Below are positions 1 through 9,606 of a stretch of DNA of 64,000 nucleotides, one piece after another. The translations under genes were made by a program, and so were the position numbers. Every line of letters starts with the position of its first letter. Within the stretch, counting starts at the first letter, position 1. The notes beneath the pieces are model-generated. The model was not told the origin of the DNA. It made no database searches and saw only the letters and a program-made list of their open reading frames with translations. Origin of the DNA: Sporolactobacillus putidus (lineage in GTDB: Bacteria; Bacillota; Bacilli; Bacillales; Sporolactobacillaceae); assembly GCF_014647035.1 (NCBI RefSeq), contig NZ_BMOK01000010.1, positions 57,952 through 121,951 on the forward strand. The letters are read 5' to 3'.

Positions 1-740
1 CTGTTTCTGGCCGCGGACAGATAAAAGAAGAAAGAAATACTTAAAAAAGTAGCGAAGTCGTTCTGATTGGTAAACACGGCGGTTGGATAAGCAGTTTTAT
101 AGAAAGGGGCTCCATAGAGCGTCGATGTTGGCATCTGAATATGGCCGAAATAATTGATCAGTCCGAGGGCAAGAAGACCCGCTGTCATGACCATCCAAAT
201 GGTATAAAAGACGAGCAGCCTGCTGATTCGTGTGAACGTAAAAACCGCAAGGAAGACAAACGTCATACCGACGCCCATAAGAAAGAGATACTTGATTCCG
301 TCAAGAACAGATTTTGACCAAATTAATGAAGCCCCTCCATAAGCCATCCAGAAAAGCAGAAAGAGCAGAATCCCCTTTACCCGGATTTGCTTCCAGTCGG
401 CAGACAAGCCACTGTGCTTCACTACGTAAGTTAAAAAAACAACCAGTGCCACAAGAAGCAAGAGCCGATACACAAACAATGAAAAGAAACCGAAATGGAT
501 ACTCAAAAACGACTGATTAAAGAATGTCGTGATCAGCAGCAAGTACATGACACTTTGAAGCAATTGTTCGTTTCCGACGGATGATTTGAGATAGAGACTT
601 GAAATGATAAAGGCCCAAATCCATATAAAGAAAAAGAAGAGCTGCATTGGTTCTGATCCAAGCGAACCAATGAAAATAATGCCCGCTAACAGGATAGCCA
701 GTATACCTGTTACCTGTTTCACTGCACGGTTGCTGTCCAT
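1..740 (-). CDS. O-antigen ligase/polymerase-like membrane protein (partial)
   Basis: Reading down from an ATG at 740 gives an open frame of about 246 codons that runs off the left edge, so the C-terminus is missing. The visible part is a chain of hydrophobic segments. It contains a WMAYGGASLIWS stretch and an FTNQNDFATFL stretch, both of the kind seen in O-antigen ligase / Wzy-type polymerases (family knowledge). An AGGGAG sequence lies about nine bases upstream. An overlapping ATG at 762 in another frame is a shadow. The expected role is joining of polysaccharide repeat units at the outer face of the membrane. It lies just downstream of the epimerase and sugar-transferase genes on the same strand, which fits an exopolysaccharide or capsule locus. 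The choice between ligase and polymerase is open. Confidence 0.75.
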   Translation of the reverse strand, partial: MDSNRAVKQVTGILAILLAGIIFIGSLGSEPMQLFFFFIWIWAFIISSLYLKSSVGNEQLLQSVMYLLLITTFFNQSFLSIHFGFFSLFVYRLLLLVALVVFLTYVVKHSGLSADWKQIRVKGILLFLLFWMAYGGASLIWSKSVLDGIKYLFLMGVGMTFVFLAVFTFTRISRLLVFYTIWMVMTAGLLALGLINYFGHIQMPTSTLYGAPFYKTAYPTAVFTNQNDFATFLSISFFFYLSAARN

Positions 741-917
741 TCAGTTTTGCTCCCTGTTTCATTACGTTTTTAAGATGAATAAATAAGCGCAGTGAGCGTT
801 CCGGATAACGCCCTTAAGGCACCGCGTGAAAAAACAATCCGCAAGCATCGGAAGATTCGGCAAAGCTATTTTTAAACGTCCGATCGTTTTCAGAGTCGTG
901 CGGTTGCTATTTTTCAT

Positions 918-1853
918 TTATTTGATGAGTTTGGCCGCACGGTTTGAGAAATGAAGCGTTTCCTGCAACCCTGTGAAAAGATCGGTCACAGGTTCCCAGC
1001 CAAGAAGTTTTTTCGCCTCGTTGTTCGAAAGCGTACTTTCCCGAATATCACCGGGACGCGCCTCTCTGTAAATCGCGTTCATGTTTGAATCAGAAATGCT
1101 CCTCAGCATTCGGAACAATTGATTAATTGTGACCGATGCACCGGAAGAGACATTGACACATATATTTTTTTCAGTCTGGAGACCTTTCACGACAGCCGAC
1201 GCAATGTCCCTGACAAAAATAAAGTCCCTCGTCTGCTTTCCGTCGCCAAAAATAAAAGGAGGCATATCCCGGCTCAGGCGATCTGAGAAAATCGACACGA
1301 CTCCGCCTTCCCCTTTGGCATCCTGTCTTGGACCGTAGACGTTGCTGAATCGCAGTATGGTGTAAGGCAGTCCGAATAACTTATAGAATGTCTTCAGGTA
1401 GTGCTCAACAGTCAGTTTCGTCAAGCCATAAGGAGACTCGGGGTGGGTCGGGTGTCCGGGTGTCACCGGCAGCGAAAGCGGGTTTCCATAGACCGCCGCG
1501 GAGGAGGCAAAGACGATTTTCCCGACCGATGACCGGACAGCAGCACGCATCACATGAAGAGAGCCTCTTACGTTGACTTGTTCATCGAACAGAGGATCGC
1601 GCACGGATTGTGCGACACTGATCTGGGCCGCGAGATGTATGATCGAGTCCGGATGAAGAGAGAGAATCAAATCCCCCACATGGGGGTCCGTCACATCGAA
1701 GTCATATACATCGACAGGCAAGCCGGCAATATTTTTGCGGTGGCCCGTAGAAAAGTTGTCGATAACCGCAACTTTGTAATCATGGCGGAGCAGTTCCTCG
1801 ACAACATGCGATCCAATAAATCCAGCTCCCCCTGTCACAACCACTCTTTTCAT
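918..1853 (-). CDS. NAD-dependent NDP-sugar epimerase/dehydratase (GalE-like extended SDR)
   Basis: This 311-residue extended short-chain dehydrogenase/reductase has the N-terminal Rossmann motif GGAGFIG at residues 8-14. It also has the active-site serine region SSAAVYG near 117-123 and the catalytic Y142-x3-K146 pair. The length and motif order fit UDP-glucose or UDP-N-acetylglucosamine 4-epimerases and related NDP-sugar dehydratases; the exact substrate cannot be read. A strong TTAGGAGGG lies just upstream of the ATG. It probably supplies an activated sugar to the polysaccharide whose assembly genes flank it, and it may be cotranscribed with the ligase-like gene downstream. Confidence 0.88.
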   Translation of the reverse strand: MKRVVVTGGAGFIGSHVVEELLRHDYKVAVIDNFSTGHRKNIAGLPVDVYDFDVTDPHVGDLILSLHPDSIIHLAAQISVAQSVRDPLFDEQVNVRGSLHVMRAAVRSSVGKIVFASSAAVYGNPLSLPVTPGHPTHPESPYGLTKLTVEHYLKTFYKLFGLPYTILRFSNVYGPRQDAKGEGGVVSIFSDRLSRDMPPFIFGDGKQTRDFIFVRDIASAVVKGLQTEKNICVNVSSGASVTINQLFRMLRSISDSNMNAIYREARPGDIRESTLSNNEAKKLLGWEPVTDLFTGLQETLHFSNRAAKLIK

Positions 1854-2045
1854 GAGAAACCCTCCTAAGTCCTTGATGTTTTTTCTTCAGTCGCGGAAGG
1901 AGCCTACCCTTGCACGCATCACATGAAAAAAATGATACCCGTGCCGATTACCTGCACGCGCAGCCTGACGGAAATTATGCCTCTGGGCGGCCTCTCATAC
2001 ATACATGTCCATTTTCTATTCGTTCCATACTTCGGCGCGTATTTT

Positions 2046-2705
2046 TTAACGGGCACCTTCGCCCGTAATCAGGACTTTGATCGTTTTTAATAGGATTCTG
2101 AATTCAAGAGCGGGTGACATATTGTGAATGTATTTCAGATCATAACGGAGTTTTTCTCTCGGCGAGATATTGTAGCCGCCATTTACCTGCGCAAGCCCTG
2201 TCAATCCCGGTTTAACCGCCAGGCGGCGCGCAAATCCACGGATTTCGCGATTGAATTGCGCCGTAAACACCGGTCTTTCCGGTCTCGGGCCGATGATGGA
2301 CATGTCCCCTTTCAGTACGGTCAGGAGCTGAGGCAACTCGTCAATTCTTGTTCTCCGAATCACGGCCCCCACCCTTGTCACACGTGGGTCGTGTTCCGCC
2401 GCCCATTGTGCCCCATTTTTTTCCGCATCTTTTCGCATGGAACGAAGTTTGATAAGGTTGAAACATTTCCCGTCCTTCCCCACTCTTTGCTGAACGTAAA
2501 ATGGAGATCCGGGTGTTTCAAGCATAATTAAAACCGAAAAAACACAAATTACGGGCGCTGCAAAAATTAATCCAACCGTTGCTGTCACGAGATCAAATCC
2601 TCTTTTTATATAGAGGTAAGATTTGATTGGCCTTGGCAGTGATACCCGAAGAGAACTGTCAATTGAATAGTCACTGTAAAGATTAATTTCTTTTTCAGCA
2701 TTCAC
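2046..2705 (-). CDS. Undecaprenyl-phosphate sugar phosphotransferase (short monotopic PGT)
   Basis: This 219-residue bacterial sugar transferase belongs to the PglC/EpsL/WcaJ catalytic-domain type. One membrane helix (about residues 39-61) is followed by the cytosolic catalytic core. The core has FNLIKLRSM near 82-90, the acidic dyad D122-E123 in RIDELPQ, and GPRPERP at 139-145. This family transfers the first sugar-1-phosphate of a repeat unit from a UDP-sugar to undecaprenyl phosphate. It lacks the extra N-terminal helices of full-length WcaJ. An AGGTGG sequence lies 13 bases upstream of the ATG. Its position at the head of the leftward genes suggests it starts the polysaccharide locus, with the flippase gene divergent from it. 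Confidence 0.9.
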   Translation of the reverse strand: MNAEKEINLYSDYSIDSSLRVSLPRPIKSYLYIKRGFDLVTATVGLIFAAPVICVFSVLIMLETPGSPFYVQQRVGKDGKCFNLIKLRSMRKDAEKNGAQWAAEHDPRVTRVGAVIRRTRIDELPQLLTVLKGDMSIIGPRPERPVFTAQFNREIRGFARRLAVKPGLTGLAQVNGGYNISPREKLRYDLKYIHNMSPALEFRILLKTIKVLITGEGAR

Positions 2706-2984
2706 AACAAAACCACCTCGCCGAACCCTTCATGATTTGGGATGCCAGCCTACATTTGAATTATAGTTATATTATGTGTTGCGGATATCAAGTTTAAATG
2801 AAGATAACGTAAAAATTGTTGAGAATAGTGAGAATATCTTGATATGAAAACTTTAAAGCGGTATGTTTGTGCTGATATCGAACATCGCTTTACAGCATTC
2901 CTGAACGCTCCTGGTTATAAGAACCGGATCGTCCCGGCATACTGAGAATGAATTTTACGGAAGGAAGCAATAGACTTAATTCTA

Positions 2985-4415
2985 TTGTTCAATAGGATGA
3001 GAGCTTTTATACAAAAATTTATCGGGTTTTCGGTCGGTCCTCTGGTCGGCGCCTTTCTTTCATTTATTACAATTCCTGTGACCACATATTTTATCAGTCC
3101 GGATGAATACGGCAAAGCGAGCATGTTCATGCTTTTCCAGATAATCTTCGCCACCTTCTTATTTCTTGGAGTCGATCAGGCTTACACAAGGGAATACCAT
3201 GCTGCCGAAAATAAGCTGAACTTGTTTCAGAATGCTCTCTTGCTGCCGCTGATTTTAGCGCTTTTCACTCTGCTCCTGACTCTCGCTCTGCCGGCTGAGG
3301 TATCCAGGCTGTTATTCGGCAGTACGGGTGACTTGATCCCGGCCGTTTTATTCGGCGTCATGATCATTTTTATGGTGATCGAACGGTTTATCCTGCTTTC
3401 CATCCGGATGCAGGAAAAAGCGCTGGAGTATTCTCTGCTCAACATTTTTGTCAAATTCGCCGTTCTTGTGCTGACCTTGTTTTTTGTTTTTTTTATCAGG
3501 CGCGACTTTCTGGCGGTTGTTTACTCCGCCGTTTTCGGCCAGATTCTCGGCGATATGTATTTGCTGCTGCGATACAGAAGCCTTTTTAACCTGAAACATT
3601 TTTCACTGGATACCGGCTTGTTAAAAGGGATGATTGCGTTCGGACTGCCGATCGTCGTCGCCACTTCGCTGTCCAGCCTGCTGAATTCGCTGGACCGGCT
3701 GTCCTTGCGCACATGGAGCAATTTTTATCAGATCGGTATTTTTACCGCCACGTTGAAAATTGCCGCCGCCTTGTCCATTGTCCAGACCAGTTTCACAAGT
3801 TTCTGGGTGCCGACGGCTTATCGCTGGTACGCTGAAGGAAAAAACATCCGGTATTTTAAAATCGTCAGCGATTCGATTCTGCTTGGCATGTCCGTGCTTG
3901 CCGCCGGCATTTTAATTTTCAAAGATCTGATCGTTCTGCTGTTATCCCCAGGATATGCGGACTCCCGTTATATCATTGGTTTCCTGTGCCTGCAGCCGAT
4001 TATCTATACGGTCAGCGAAACGACATGCCTGGGCATCGTCTTTTCGAAAAAAAGTTATTTAAGCATATGGGTCGGCCTCATCGCCCTCGTTCCTAATATC
4101 CTTATCAATGTCCTTCTCGTTCCAAAATTCGGAGCAACCGGAGCCGCAATGGCCACGTCCATTTCCTACGTCTTCTTTTTCGTGGCGCGAACCGTCTTCT
4201 CGGGAGCGAATGGAATGAGGTTCCCTGTCTTGAAGCACCATGCCGTCTTCCTTATCCTGATCGCCGGCGCTTTTCTGAACCTCCTCCGCATCAGAGGAAT
4301 GTTTGTCGTTAATATCGCCTTGCTGGTCGTCATTATAGGCATTCAGTACACAACAATGAAACAAATATGGATCCTTTTCAGGGAACGAAGCGCCCTAGAA
4401 CTGGAAAAGTCCTGA
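2985..4415 (+). CDS. Polysaccharide flippase (Wzx/MATE-like)
   Basis: This 476-residue protein has about 12-14 predicted membrane helices across its whole length and the organisation of oligosaccharide flippases of the MOP superfamily. Those proteins move undecaprenyl-linked repeat units across the membrane. It diverges from the sugar transferase and precedes a GT4 glycosyltransferase. The frame opens with TTG at 2985, and an in-frame ATG lies at 2997. An AAGGAAG sequence at 2961-2967 is rather distant from both, so the exact start is uncertain. A sporulation-type SpoVB-like relative is an alternative, but the neighbours favour exopolysaccharide export. Confidence 0.85.
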   Translation: MFNRMRAFIQKFIGFSVGPLVGAFLSFITIPVTTYFISPDEYGKASMFMLFQIIFATFLFLGVDQAYTREYHAAENKLNLFQNALLLPLILALFTLLLTLALPAEVSRLLFGSTGDLIPAVLFGVMIIFMVIERFILLSIRMQEKALEYSLLNIFVKFAVLVLTLFFVFFIRRDFLAVVYSAVFGQILGDMYLLLRYRSLFNLKHFSLDTGLLKGMIAFGLPIVVATSLSSLLNSLDRLSLRTWSNFYQIGIFTATLKIAAALSIVQTSFTSFWVPTAYRWYAEGKNIRYFKIVSDSILLGMSVLAAGILIFKDLIVLLLSPGYADSRYIIGFLCLQPIIYTVSETTCLGIVFSKKSYLSIWVGLIALVPNILINVLLVPKFGATGAAMATSISYVFFFVARTVFSGANGMRFPVLKHHAVFLILIAGAFLNLLRIRGMFVVNIALLVVIIGIQYTTMKQIWILFRERSALELEKS

Positions 4416-4501
4416 TGTCAGGCCGCCGGAAAATACCCACTTCCACTCGGCCACCGGCGAGCGGACTGCACGGAAATTTATTTGCCAAGCGAGGATCAAA
4501 G

Positions 4502-5695
4502 ATGAAAGCAGCCATTCTATGTACAGAAAAGAAACCGGTTCCTGCGGTTCACGGCGGAGCCGTAGAAACGCTGGTCGATTTGCTTTTAGAAAACAACGAG
4601 GTCCTCAGGCTGGCCGATCTGGATGTCTATTCTATAGCCGACGATGCAGCCGCCCGGAGGAGCAGCCGGTTTAAAAACACGAGCTTTCATTTCATCAACA
4701 GCCGTTCAGCTTTTAATTCATCCTTTAATTTGCTGAACCGGATTTTTCATAAATGCCGTCTCCATCTCTATCTGAATGTCTATCTTAACCGCGCTGTTAA
4801 AGAATTAAAGAAACATAACTACGACTGGATTATTGTCGAAAACAGGCCACTGTATATCCGGGTATTAAGAAAGCATCTGGGTGAAAACGCCCGTATCGCG
4901 CTTCATCTGCACAATGATTTTCTCAGCAAAGAAAACTATTACGCAAAAAGCGTGATCCGCAGCAGCGACAAGGTTCTGGCGGTCAGCGGCTATATCAATA
5001 AACGGGTGAAAGAGGCCGCCGCATCCGAACGGGATCAAAAGAAAGCTGCCATGCTCTGCAACCGGATCGATGTCCGGATGTTCAGGGTAAATCAGGAATC
5101 CCTTCAGGAAAATATTCTGAGAAAAAAATTCCACCTTGCACCGGATACTAAGATCATCCTGTATTTTGGCAGAATCAGGAAACAAAAGGGCGTTCTGGAG
5201 CTCATCCTAGCGTATGAAAAAGCGCTGAAAAAAGATTCGTCACTTCGCCTGATCCTGATCGGTGAGAGTGACAAAGAAGATTATATGAAGAAAATAGAGG
5301 ACGCAATGCGCAGGCTGCCGCCGGATTGCGTTCAAGTCATCGGCTATGTGAATCACGGGGAACTGCCCGGGTATCTCGCCGGAGCGGATCTGATCGCACT
5401 GCCGTCCGTCTGGCGGGAACCGTTCGGTCTTACTGTTGTTGAATCCATGGCGATGGCTAAGCCTGTGATTTCAACGGATTCAGGGGCTATTCCCGAGCTG
5501 CTGGGGGACGGCTGCGGTCTCCTGATCGGGAATGGTTCCCGGCTGATCGATCATCTGTCGGATGCTCTCGTCATGTTAGCCGCAGATCCGGAGCTGAGAG
5601 AGAAACTGGGGTTAAATGCCCGAAAAAAGGCAGTGGCATCGTATAACTCGGAAAGTTACTTGTCCGATCTGATCGAGAAACTGGAAACACCCTGA
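4502..5695 (+). CDS. Glycosyltransferase, GT4 family
   Basis: This GT-B fold glycosyltransferase has 397 residues from the ATG at 4502. A GAGGATC sequence sits about ten bases upstream of that ATG. The frame is open further up to 4367, but that extension overlaps the flippase and does not look like the family. The N-terminal half has the HGGAVETL nucleotide-sugar fold start. The C-terminal half has ILYFGRIRKQKG and the EPFGLTVVESMAMAKP segment, whose spaced glutamates bind the donor in retaining GT4 enzymes. It probably adds a sugar to the lipid-linked repeat unit on the cytoplasmic face. Acceptor and donor cannot be inferred. It converges on the next gene with only 14 bases between them. Confidence 0.88.
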   Translation: MKAAILCTEKKPVPAVHGGAVETLVDLLLENNEVLRLADLDVYSIADDAAARRSSRFKNTSFHFINSRSAFNSSFNLLNRIFHKCRLHLYLNVYLNRAVKELKKHNYDWIIVENRPLYIRVLRKHLGENARIALHLHNDFLSKENYYAKSVIRSSDKVLAVSGYINKRVKEAAASERDQKKAAMLCNRIDVRMFRVNQESLQENILRKKFHLAPDTKIILYFGRIRKQKGVLELILAYEKALKKDSSLRLILIGESDKEDYMKKIEDAMRRLPPDCVQVIGYVNHGELPGYLAGADLIALPSVWREPFGLTVVESMAMAKPVISTDSGAIPELLGDGCGLLIGNGSRLIDHLSDALVMLAADPELREKLGLNARKKAVASYNSESYLSDLIEKLETP

Positions 5696-5709
5696 CTCGT
5701 ATTCTAAGA

Positions 5710-6948
5710 TCAAATTCCGGAAAGCTGCTTCTCAAAGATACGGATCAAACGGGCGTTCAGCCGTTCAATATTGAACTGACCGACCACCGTCAGCCGCGCA
5801 TGTTCCGCTGCTTCGATCTGCTTTTCCGGCGACGACAGGATCTCTCTGACCGTCTTTGCAAGGCCCGCTGCATCTTTTTCTTCAACGAGAAAACCATTGA
5901 TCCGGTCGTGAATCAGCTCCGGTATTCCGCTATGGCGGGTTGACACGACAATCTTCCCCATCGCCATCGCTTCCATCAGCTGGACCGGGATTCCTTCCAT
6001 GTCACCGTCACCAGCCGTCACACTCGGCACAAGAACGATCTGTGCCCCTTTCATAACACGGATCAGTTCATCCTGCGTTTTCCACCCCAAAAGATGAACA
6101 TGATCTGATAATTGCTGTTCAGCAATGATCCGGCGCAGCCTATCTTCAAGAGGTCCGCCGCCGATAATCGAGTAACGGACCGGAAATCCCTGCCTGATCA
6201 GACTGCCAACCGCCTGAATCCCGTACTCAAGCCCTTTTTTTTCAACAAAACGCGCTGCTGATATAATGCTGAGTTGTTCGGCGGGCCGAATGGGGGAATA
6301 TTCGAATTTTTTAACATCAATCCCCATGTGATGAACCAGGATCCTTTCCGGTCTTGCTCCAAGTTCGATGCACCTTTCAGCCCAGAAACGGCTGATCGGC
6401 AGCAAGGTGCAATCCGAACGGAACAGCTCCCCGTAAGCGTTCTTTCCTTTCTGCTTCACGAACCGCAGCATATCGTAACCGTGAAAGGCGGCAAACAGTT
6501 TTCCCTTGAGCAGTCCGAGCGCGATGCATTTCTGTGCCAGAATCCCGTTCGGTCCGAAATGCGCCAATATGATTTCCCTGTCCGACAAATTAATCCGATT
6601 CAGTGTTCGAATCAGGAGAATCAGGTTGGGATAACGAATCAGATCACGGAAAGAAGCTCTGCCACCAATATAATTTTTTCGGAAGAAGCGGGCGGCCGTA
6701 TGAACACACAGGCCGATCAGGAAATCGATCCCTTTGTTCAGTCTGCGGTCGCTCCCGCCCATGCCATAGTATACCACCCGATCCATCAGGCGATAACGAG
6801 TGACATCGTCATGCAACCTGCCGCCGGTCTCCCCCTTTTTTGCAAGAATCTTCACATCATGTCCCGCGTCAATCAAACCTGTAATCTGATTAAGGATAAA
6901 AGTTTGGGAAAGTTTGGGAAATTCCCCGACAAAAAATAAAATATTCAT
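5710..6948 (-). CDS. Glycosyltransferase, GT4 family (colanic-acid/EPS type)
   Basis: This 412-residue GT-B enzyme begins with FFVGEFPKLSQTFILNQ, an opening typical of WcaL/EpsD-like exopolysaccharide glycosyltransferases. The donor-binding half carries SIISAARFVEKKG and the EGIPVQLMEAMAMGK segment with the conserved spaced glutamates. A GAGGAAGTG ribosome binding site precedes the ATG. It is convergent with the other GT4 gene and probably adds a further sugar to the same repeat unit; the linkage is unknown. The leftward gene upstream of it, for a small unknown protein, could share its transcript. Confidence 0.87.
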   Translation of the reverse strand: MNILFFVGEFPKLSQTFILNQITGLIDAGHDVKILAKKGETGGRLHDDVTRYRLMDRVVYYGMGGSDRRLNKGIDFLIGLCVHTAARFFRKNYIGGRASFRDLIRYPNLILLIRTLNRINLSDREIILAHFGPNGILAQKCIALGLLKGKLFAAFHGYDMLRFVKQKGKNAYGELFRSDCTLLPISRFWAERCIELGARPERILVHHMGIDVKKFEYSPIRPAEQLSIISAARFVEKKGLEYGIQAVGSLIRQGFPVRYSIIGGGPLEDRLRRIIAEQQLSDHVHLLGWKTQDELIRVMKGAQIVLVPSVTAGDGDMEGIPVQLMEAMAMGKIVVSTRHSGIPELIHDRINGFLVEEKDAAGLAKTVREILSSPEKQIEAAEHARLTVVGQFNIERLNARLIRIFEKQLSGI

Positions 6949-7075
6949 GGCACACTTCCTCAGTTCATCCAGCCTTGGTCTCTTGAAAAAACGTTCGTTC
7001 TTTTCCGGGGTGCACTGTGATTTATAGTTGCCAATAACAGCAGTTATGATAATTGCGCCTCTCTACAAAGAGGTT

Positions 7076-7348
7076 TCACTGTTCTTTGTCTTTTTCGTCC
7101 CTCGTCACACGACGAATGTAATATATCAGATCTCTCGTGTCTCCGGAAAAATTTTTTTCACGAAAAAAGGCGCGCATATCATTTTCCGGAAGTTCATCGT
7201 AGTCGACCAGCTCAAGATTATGCCTGAGCGAGTAGGATCGGATCGCGTTCAGAATAGTCGTGGCTTCAATAATATTTTTGGGAAGCGTGATATCGACAGG
7301 CAGTGTTCGCTTTCCGTCGTATTCTACAAACAAGGCGTATCGATGCAT
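7076..7348 (-). CDS. Small conserved-looking protein of unknown function
   Basis: A 90-residue soluble protein rich in charged residues, with no signal peptide, membrane helix or recognised domain. It is accepted as a gene because an excellent ribosome binding site (AAAAGGAGGAG) stands eight bases before the ATG and because its composition is normal for a cytosolic protein. It begins with a beta-strand-like YALFVEYDGKRTLPVDI stretch and ends with a highly charged tail. It lies between the histidine kinase and a glycosyltransferase, both on the same strand. No function is proposed. Confidence 0.65.
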   Translation of the reverse strand: MHRYALFVEYDGKRTLPVDITLPKNIIEATTILNAIRSYSLRHNLELVDYDELPENDMRAFFREKNFSGDTRDLIYYIRRVTRDEKDKEQ

Positions 7349-7449
7349 GCGGAACTCCTCCTTTTAACCGGATTATCGGCCTATTATGACAGTTTTGCCC
7401 GATGAAAGGCGGATTATGTCATCCGGACACTTCCGCCGATCAGACCGTA

Positions 7450-8853
7450 TTATATTTTTTTCTCTGCCGCTTCTCCGGCTTCCGGCTGTTTCAGGAACCG
7501 GACAATAAACTCACTTCCGGAAGGATCCATATCCTGGACCCATATTTTGCCGTTCTCAATTTCGACAAGCTGTCTGACAATGGCCAGTCCCAGTCCTGAT
7601 CCGCCGTTTTCACTTGATCTTGCCTTGTCCAGCCGATAAAAACGGTTAAAGATTTTTTCCTTTTCGTCATCGGGAATCCGGCTTCCTGAATTCTGCACAC
7701 GAATGTAGGCATAATTCCGGTCGCTGTTGATGATTATTTTGATCCACCCGCCGGCGGGCGTATACTTGCGCGCATTACCGAGAAGGGAAACGATTACTTG
7801 ATGCACGTAATCTTCGTTGGCCAGCGCATAAACGTTATCAGCAATATCGACGGATAATGTCTGATCGACTTCAGGCGCATAATCGGCGATCACATTGCCC
7901 GCGATCATCGACAGGTTGACTGGAAACAGCGTCTTTGCTTTCCGGTCCAGCCGTGCAATCATTAAAAGCTGATCGATTAATCTCTGCATGCGCCTGGATT
8001 CATGATCGACGAAATGAATCGACTGGCGGATAACTTCCGGATGGTTTGTTCCATGGCGCTGAATCAATCCGACGTGGCCGCGGATAGCGGCAAGAGGTGT
8101 CCGCAATTCATGCGAGGCGTCGGAGACAAAACGCTTCTCCCGCTCGATCTGCTGCTCCAGCTGGTCCATCAGCTGATTAAACGAAACCGCCAGATCCCGG
8201 ACTTCTTTCGGATGGGCGGGCGGCGGAACACGCTGCTCCAGATTTTTTGTCCGGGTAACGCGGTTGATGAACATCGTCACATCCATCAGCGGCCTGCTCA
8301 GTCTCCGCGAGATATGGTAAATAGCGATCGAACCGAACAGAATACCAATGGCCGTACAGATGATCAGAACCTTTACCATCGTTTTTATAAAATGGCGAAT
8401 GCTGATCATCTGAACAAACATGTCAAAGGTGTAGCCACCGTGCAAAGCCGAATGATGGTAAATGGGAATCAGCCTGTTATTAATAAAAATCGATGAAATC
8501 AGTGAAAGCCTGATCAGGTACTTATTATTATCGACAATCCCTTCACTGCCTTTAGAGTAAATGATCTTTCCGTCCGGAGTCTTAATGCGCACATAAAATT
8601 CGGGGTGCTGAGTGTAGAGCAAACCAATCGCTTCATTCCAGTCCGGATTTTTCTTTTGCGATGTTGCGATCAGCTGATGCTCAACATAGCCGACTTCCTG
8701 CCGTGTCCCCTGATACAGCTGATAGCTGACTACCATCAGGACGGACGTACCGATAAACAGCACCGTCATTAAGAGAATCAGAATGAACCAGAAATTCATC
8801 TGGAACAGCATCGTATTATTCTTCTTTTTAAGTGCCCTTATCCAGGCCTTCAT
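7450..8853 (-). CDS. Sensor histidine kinase (ArlS-like)
   Basis: This 467-residue membrane kinase has a first helix at about residues 20-42, an extracytoplasmic sensor of about 115 residues and a second helix near 160-182. These are followed by HAMP, a HisKA domain with phospho-acceptor H248 in SDASHELRTP, and a C-terminal HATPase with N- and G-boxes (LLGNARKYTP, GGSGLGLAIV). Its start overlaps the end of the response regulator by four bases (ATGA), which shows translational coupling. The pair resembles staphylococcal ArlRS and Bacillus YkoGH, which govern envelope and autolysis genes (family knowledge). The signal is unknown. Its position just before the dlt operon makes envelope control plausible. 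Confidence 0.9.
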   Translation of the reverse strand: MKAWIRALKKKNNTMLFQMNFWFILILLMTVLFIGTSVLMVVSYQLYQGTRQEVGYVEHQLIATSQKKNPDWNEAIGLLYTQHPEFYVRIKTPDGKIIYSKGSEGIVDNNKYLIRLSLISSIFINNRLIPIYHHSALHGGYTFDMFVQMISIRHFIKTMVKVLIICTAIGILFGSIAIYHISRRLSRPLMDVTMFINRVTRTKNLEQRVPPPAHPKEVRDLAVSFNQLMDQLEQQIEREKRFVSDASHELRTPLAAIRGHVGLIQRHGTNHPEVIRQSIHFVDHESRRMQRLIDQLLMIARLDRKAKTLFPVNLSMIAGNVIADYAPEVDQTLSVDIADNVYALANEDYVHQVIVSLLGNARKYTPAGGWIKIIINSDRNYAYIRVQNSGSRIPDDEKEKIFNRFYRLDKARSSENGGSGLGLAIVRQLVEIENGKIWVQDMDPSGSEFIVRFLKQPEAGEAAEKKI

Positions 8854-9551
8854 CCTTCCACCCTCAGCGTATAACCGATGCCGCGGATTGTCTGAATCAG
8901 CTTAACCTGCTGGTCCTGATCGATCTTATGGCGCAAATAACGAATATAGACATCGACGATATTGGTCTGTCCCATGTAGTCAAACCCCCAGACCTGAGAG
9001 AGAAGTTCATCGCGCGTCATCGCTTTACCCTCGTTTTTCATTAGAACCGCAAGCAGGTCAAACTCACGCTGGGTCAGATTGAACGTCTGGCCGCCGCGTT
9101 TCACCGTCCTCTTTTCAATATCCAGAGTCAGATCCTGTATCCTGTAGACATGATGCTCCGAAGCGCTCGTATAGCTGTTTCGGCGGCGAATGGCAACGCG
9201 CACCCTCGCCAGAAGTTCCTCGATCTCAAATGGTTTGGTAATATAGTCGTCCGCACCGCCGTCAAGGCCGGCGACCTTGTCTCCGACATAGTCCCGCGCT
9301 GTCATTATGATAATCGGAACGAGACTTTTTTTCCGGATACGGCGGCACACTTCGAGTCCGTTCAGTTTCGGCAGCATCCAGTCAAGCAGCACGAGGTCCC
9401 ATTTTTCTTCATCCTTGAAAAACATGTCCAATGCCTGTTCCCCGTCGAAAGCTTCTTCAACTTGATAGTTCTCAAAGCCCAGTTCGGTCGAAACGAACGA
9501 GACAACACTTTTTTCATCATCAACAAGCAGAATGTGTATTTTTTCCATCAT
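8850..9551 (-). CDS. OmpR/PhoB-family response regulator (ArlR-like)
   Basis: This 233-residue regulator has a receiver domain with phospho-acceptor D57 in LLDWMLPK and the conserved T/K residues (MTAR, TKPF). A winged-helix output domain from about residue 135 carries VDVYIRYLRHKID and RGIGYTLR. The output domain closely resembles ArlR. The gene precedes and overlaps its kinase. Upstream lies a TTCTCA-N5-TTCTCA tandem box with an 11-base period, the geometry bound by OmpR-type dimers, which suggests autoregulation. A related 11-base array lies before the dlt promoter about 0.6 kb away. The start is ATG-ATG with only a weak purine-rich site upstream. Confidence 0.9.
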   Translation of the reverse strand: MMEKIHILLVDDEKSVVSFVSTELGFENYQVEEAFDGEQALDMFFKDEEKWDLVLLDWMLPKLNGLEVCRRIRKKSLVPIIIMTARDYVGDKVAGLDGGADDYITKPFEIEELLARVRVAIRRRNSYTSASEHHVYRIQDLTLDIEKRTVKRGGQTFNLTQREFDLLAVLMKNEGKAMTRDELLSQVWGFDYMGQTNIVDVYIRYLRHKIDQDQQVKLIQTIRGIGYTLRVEG

Positions 9552-9606
9552 TTAACGTTTCTCTTTTCACCGTTTGTGTAAGCTTGGCCGGCCACCCGTT
9601 TTAAAT

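Noticed and set aside
517..762. Leftward 81-codon frame at the left edge
   Set aside because: It is the wrong frame of the O-antigen ligase-like gene, whose continuous reading from 740 has clear family motifs.
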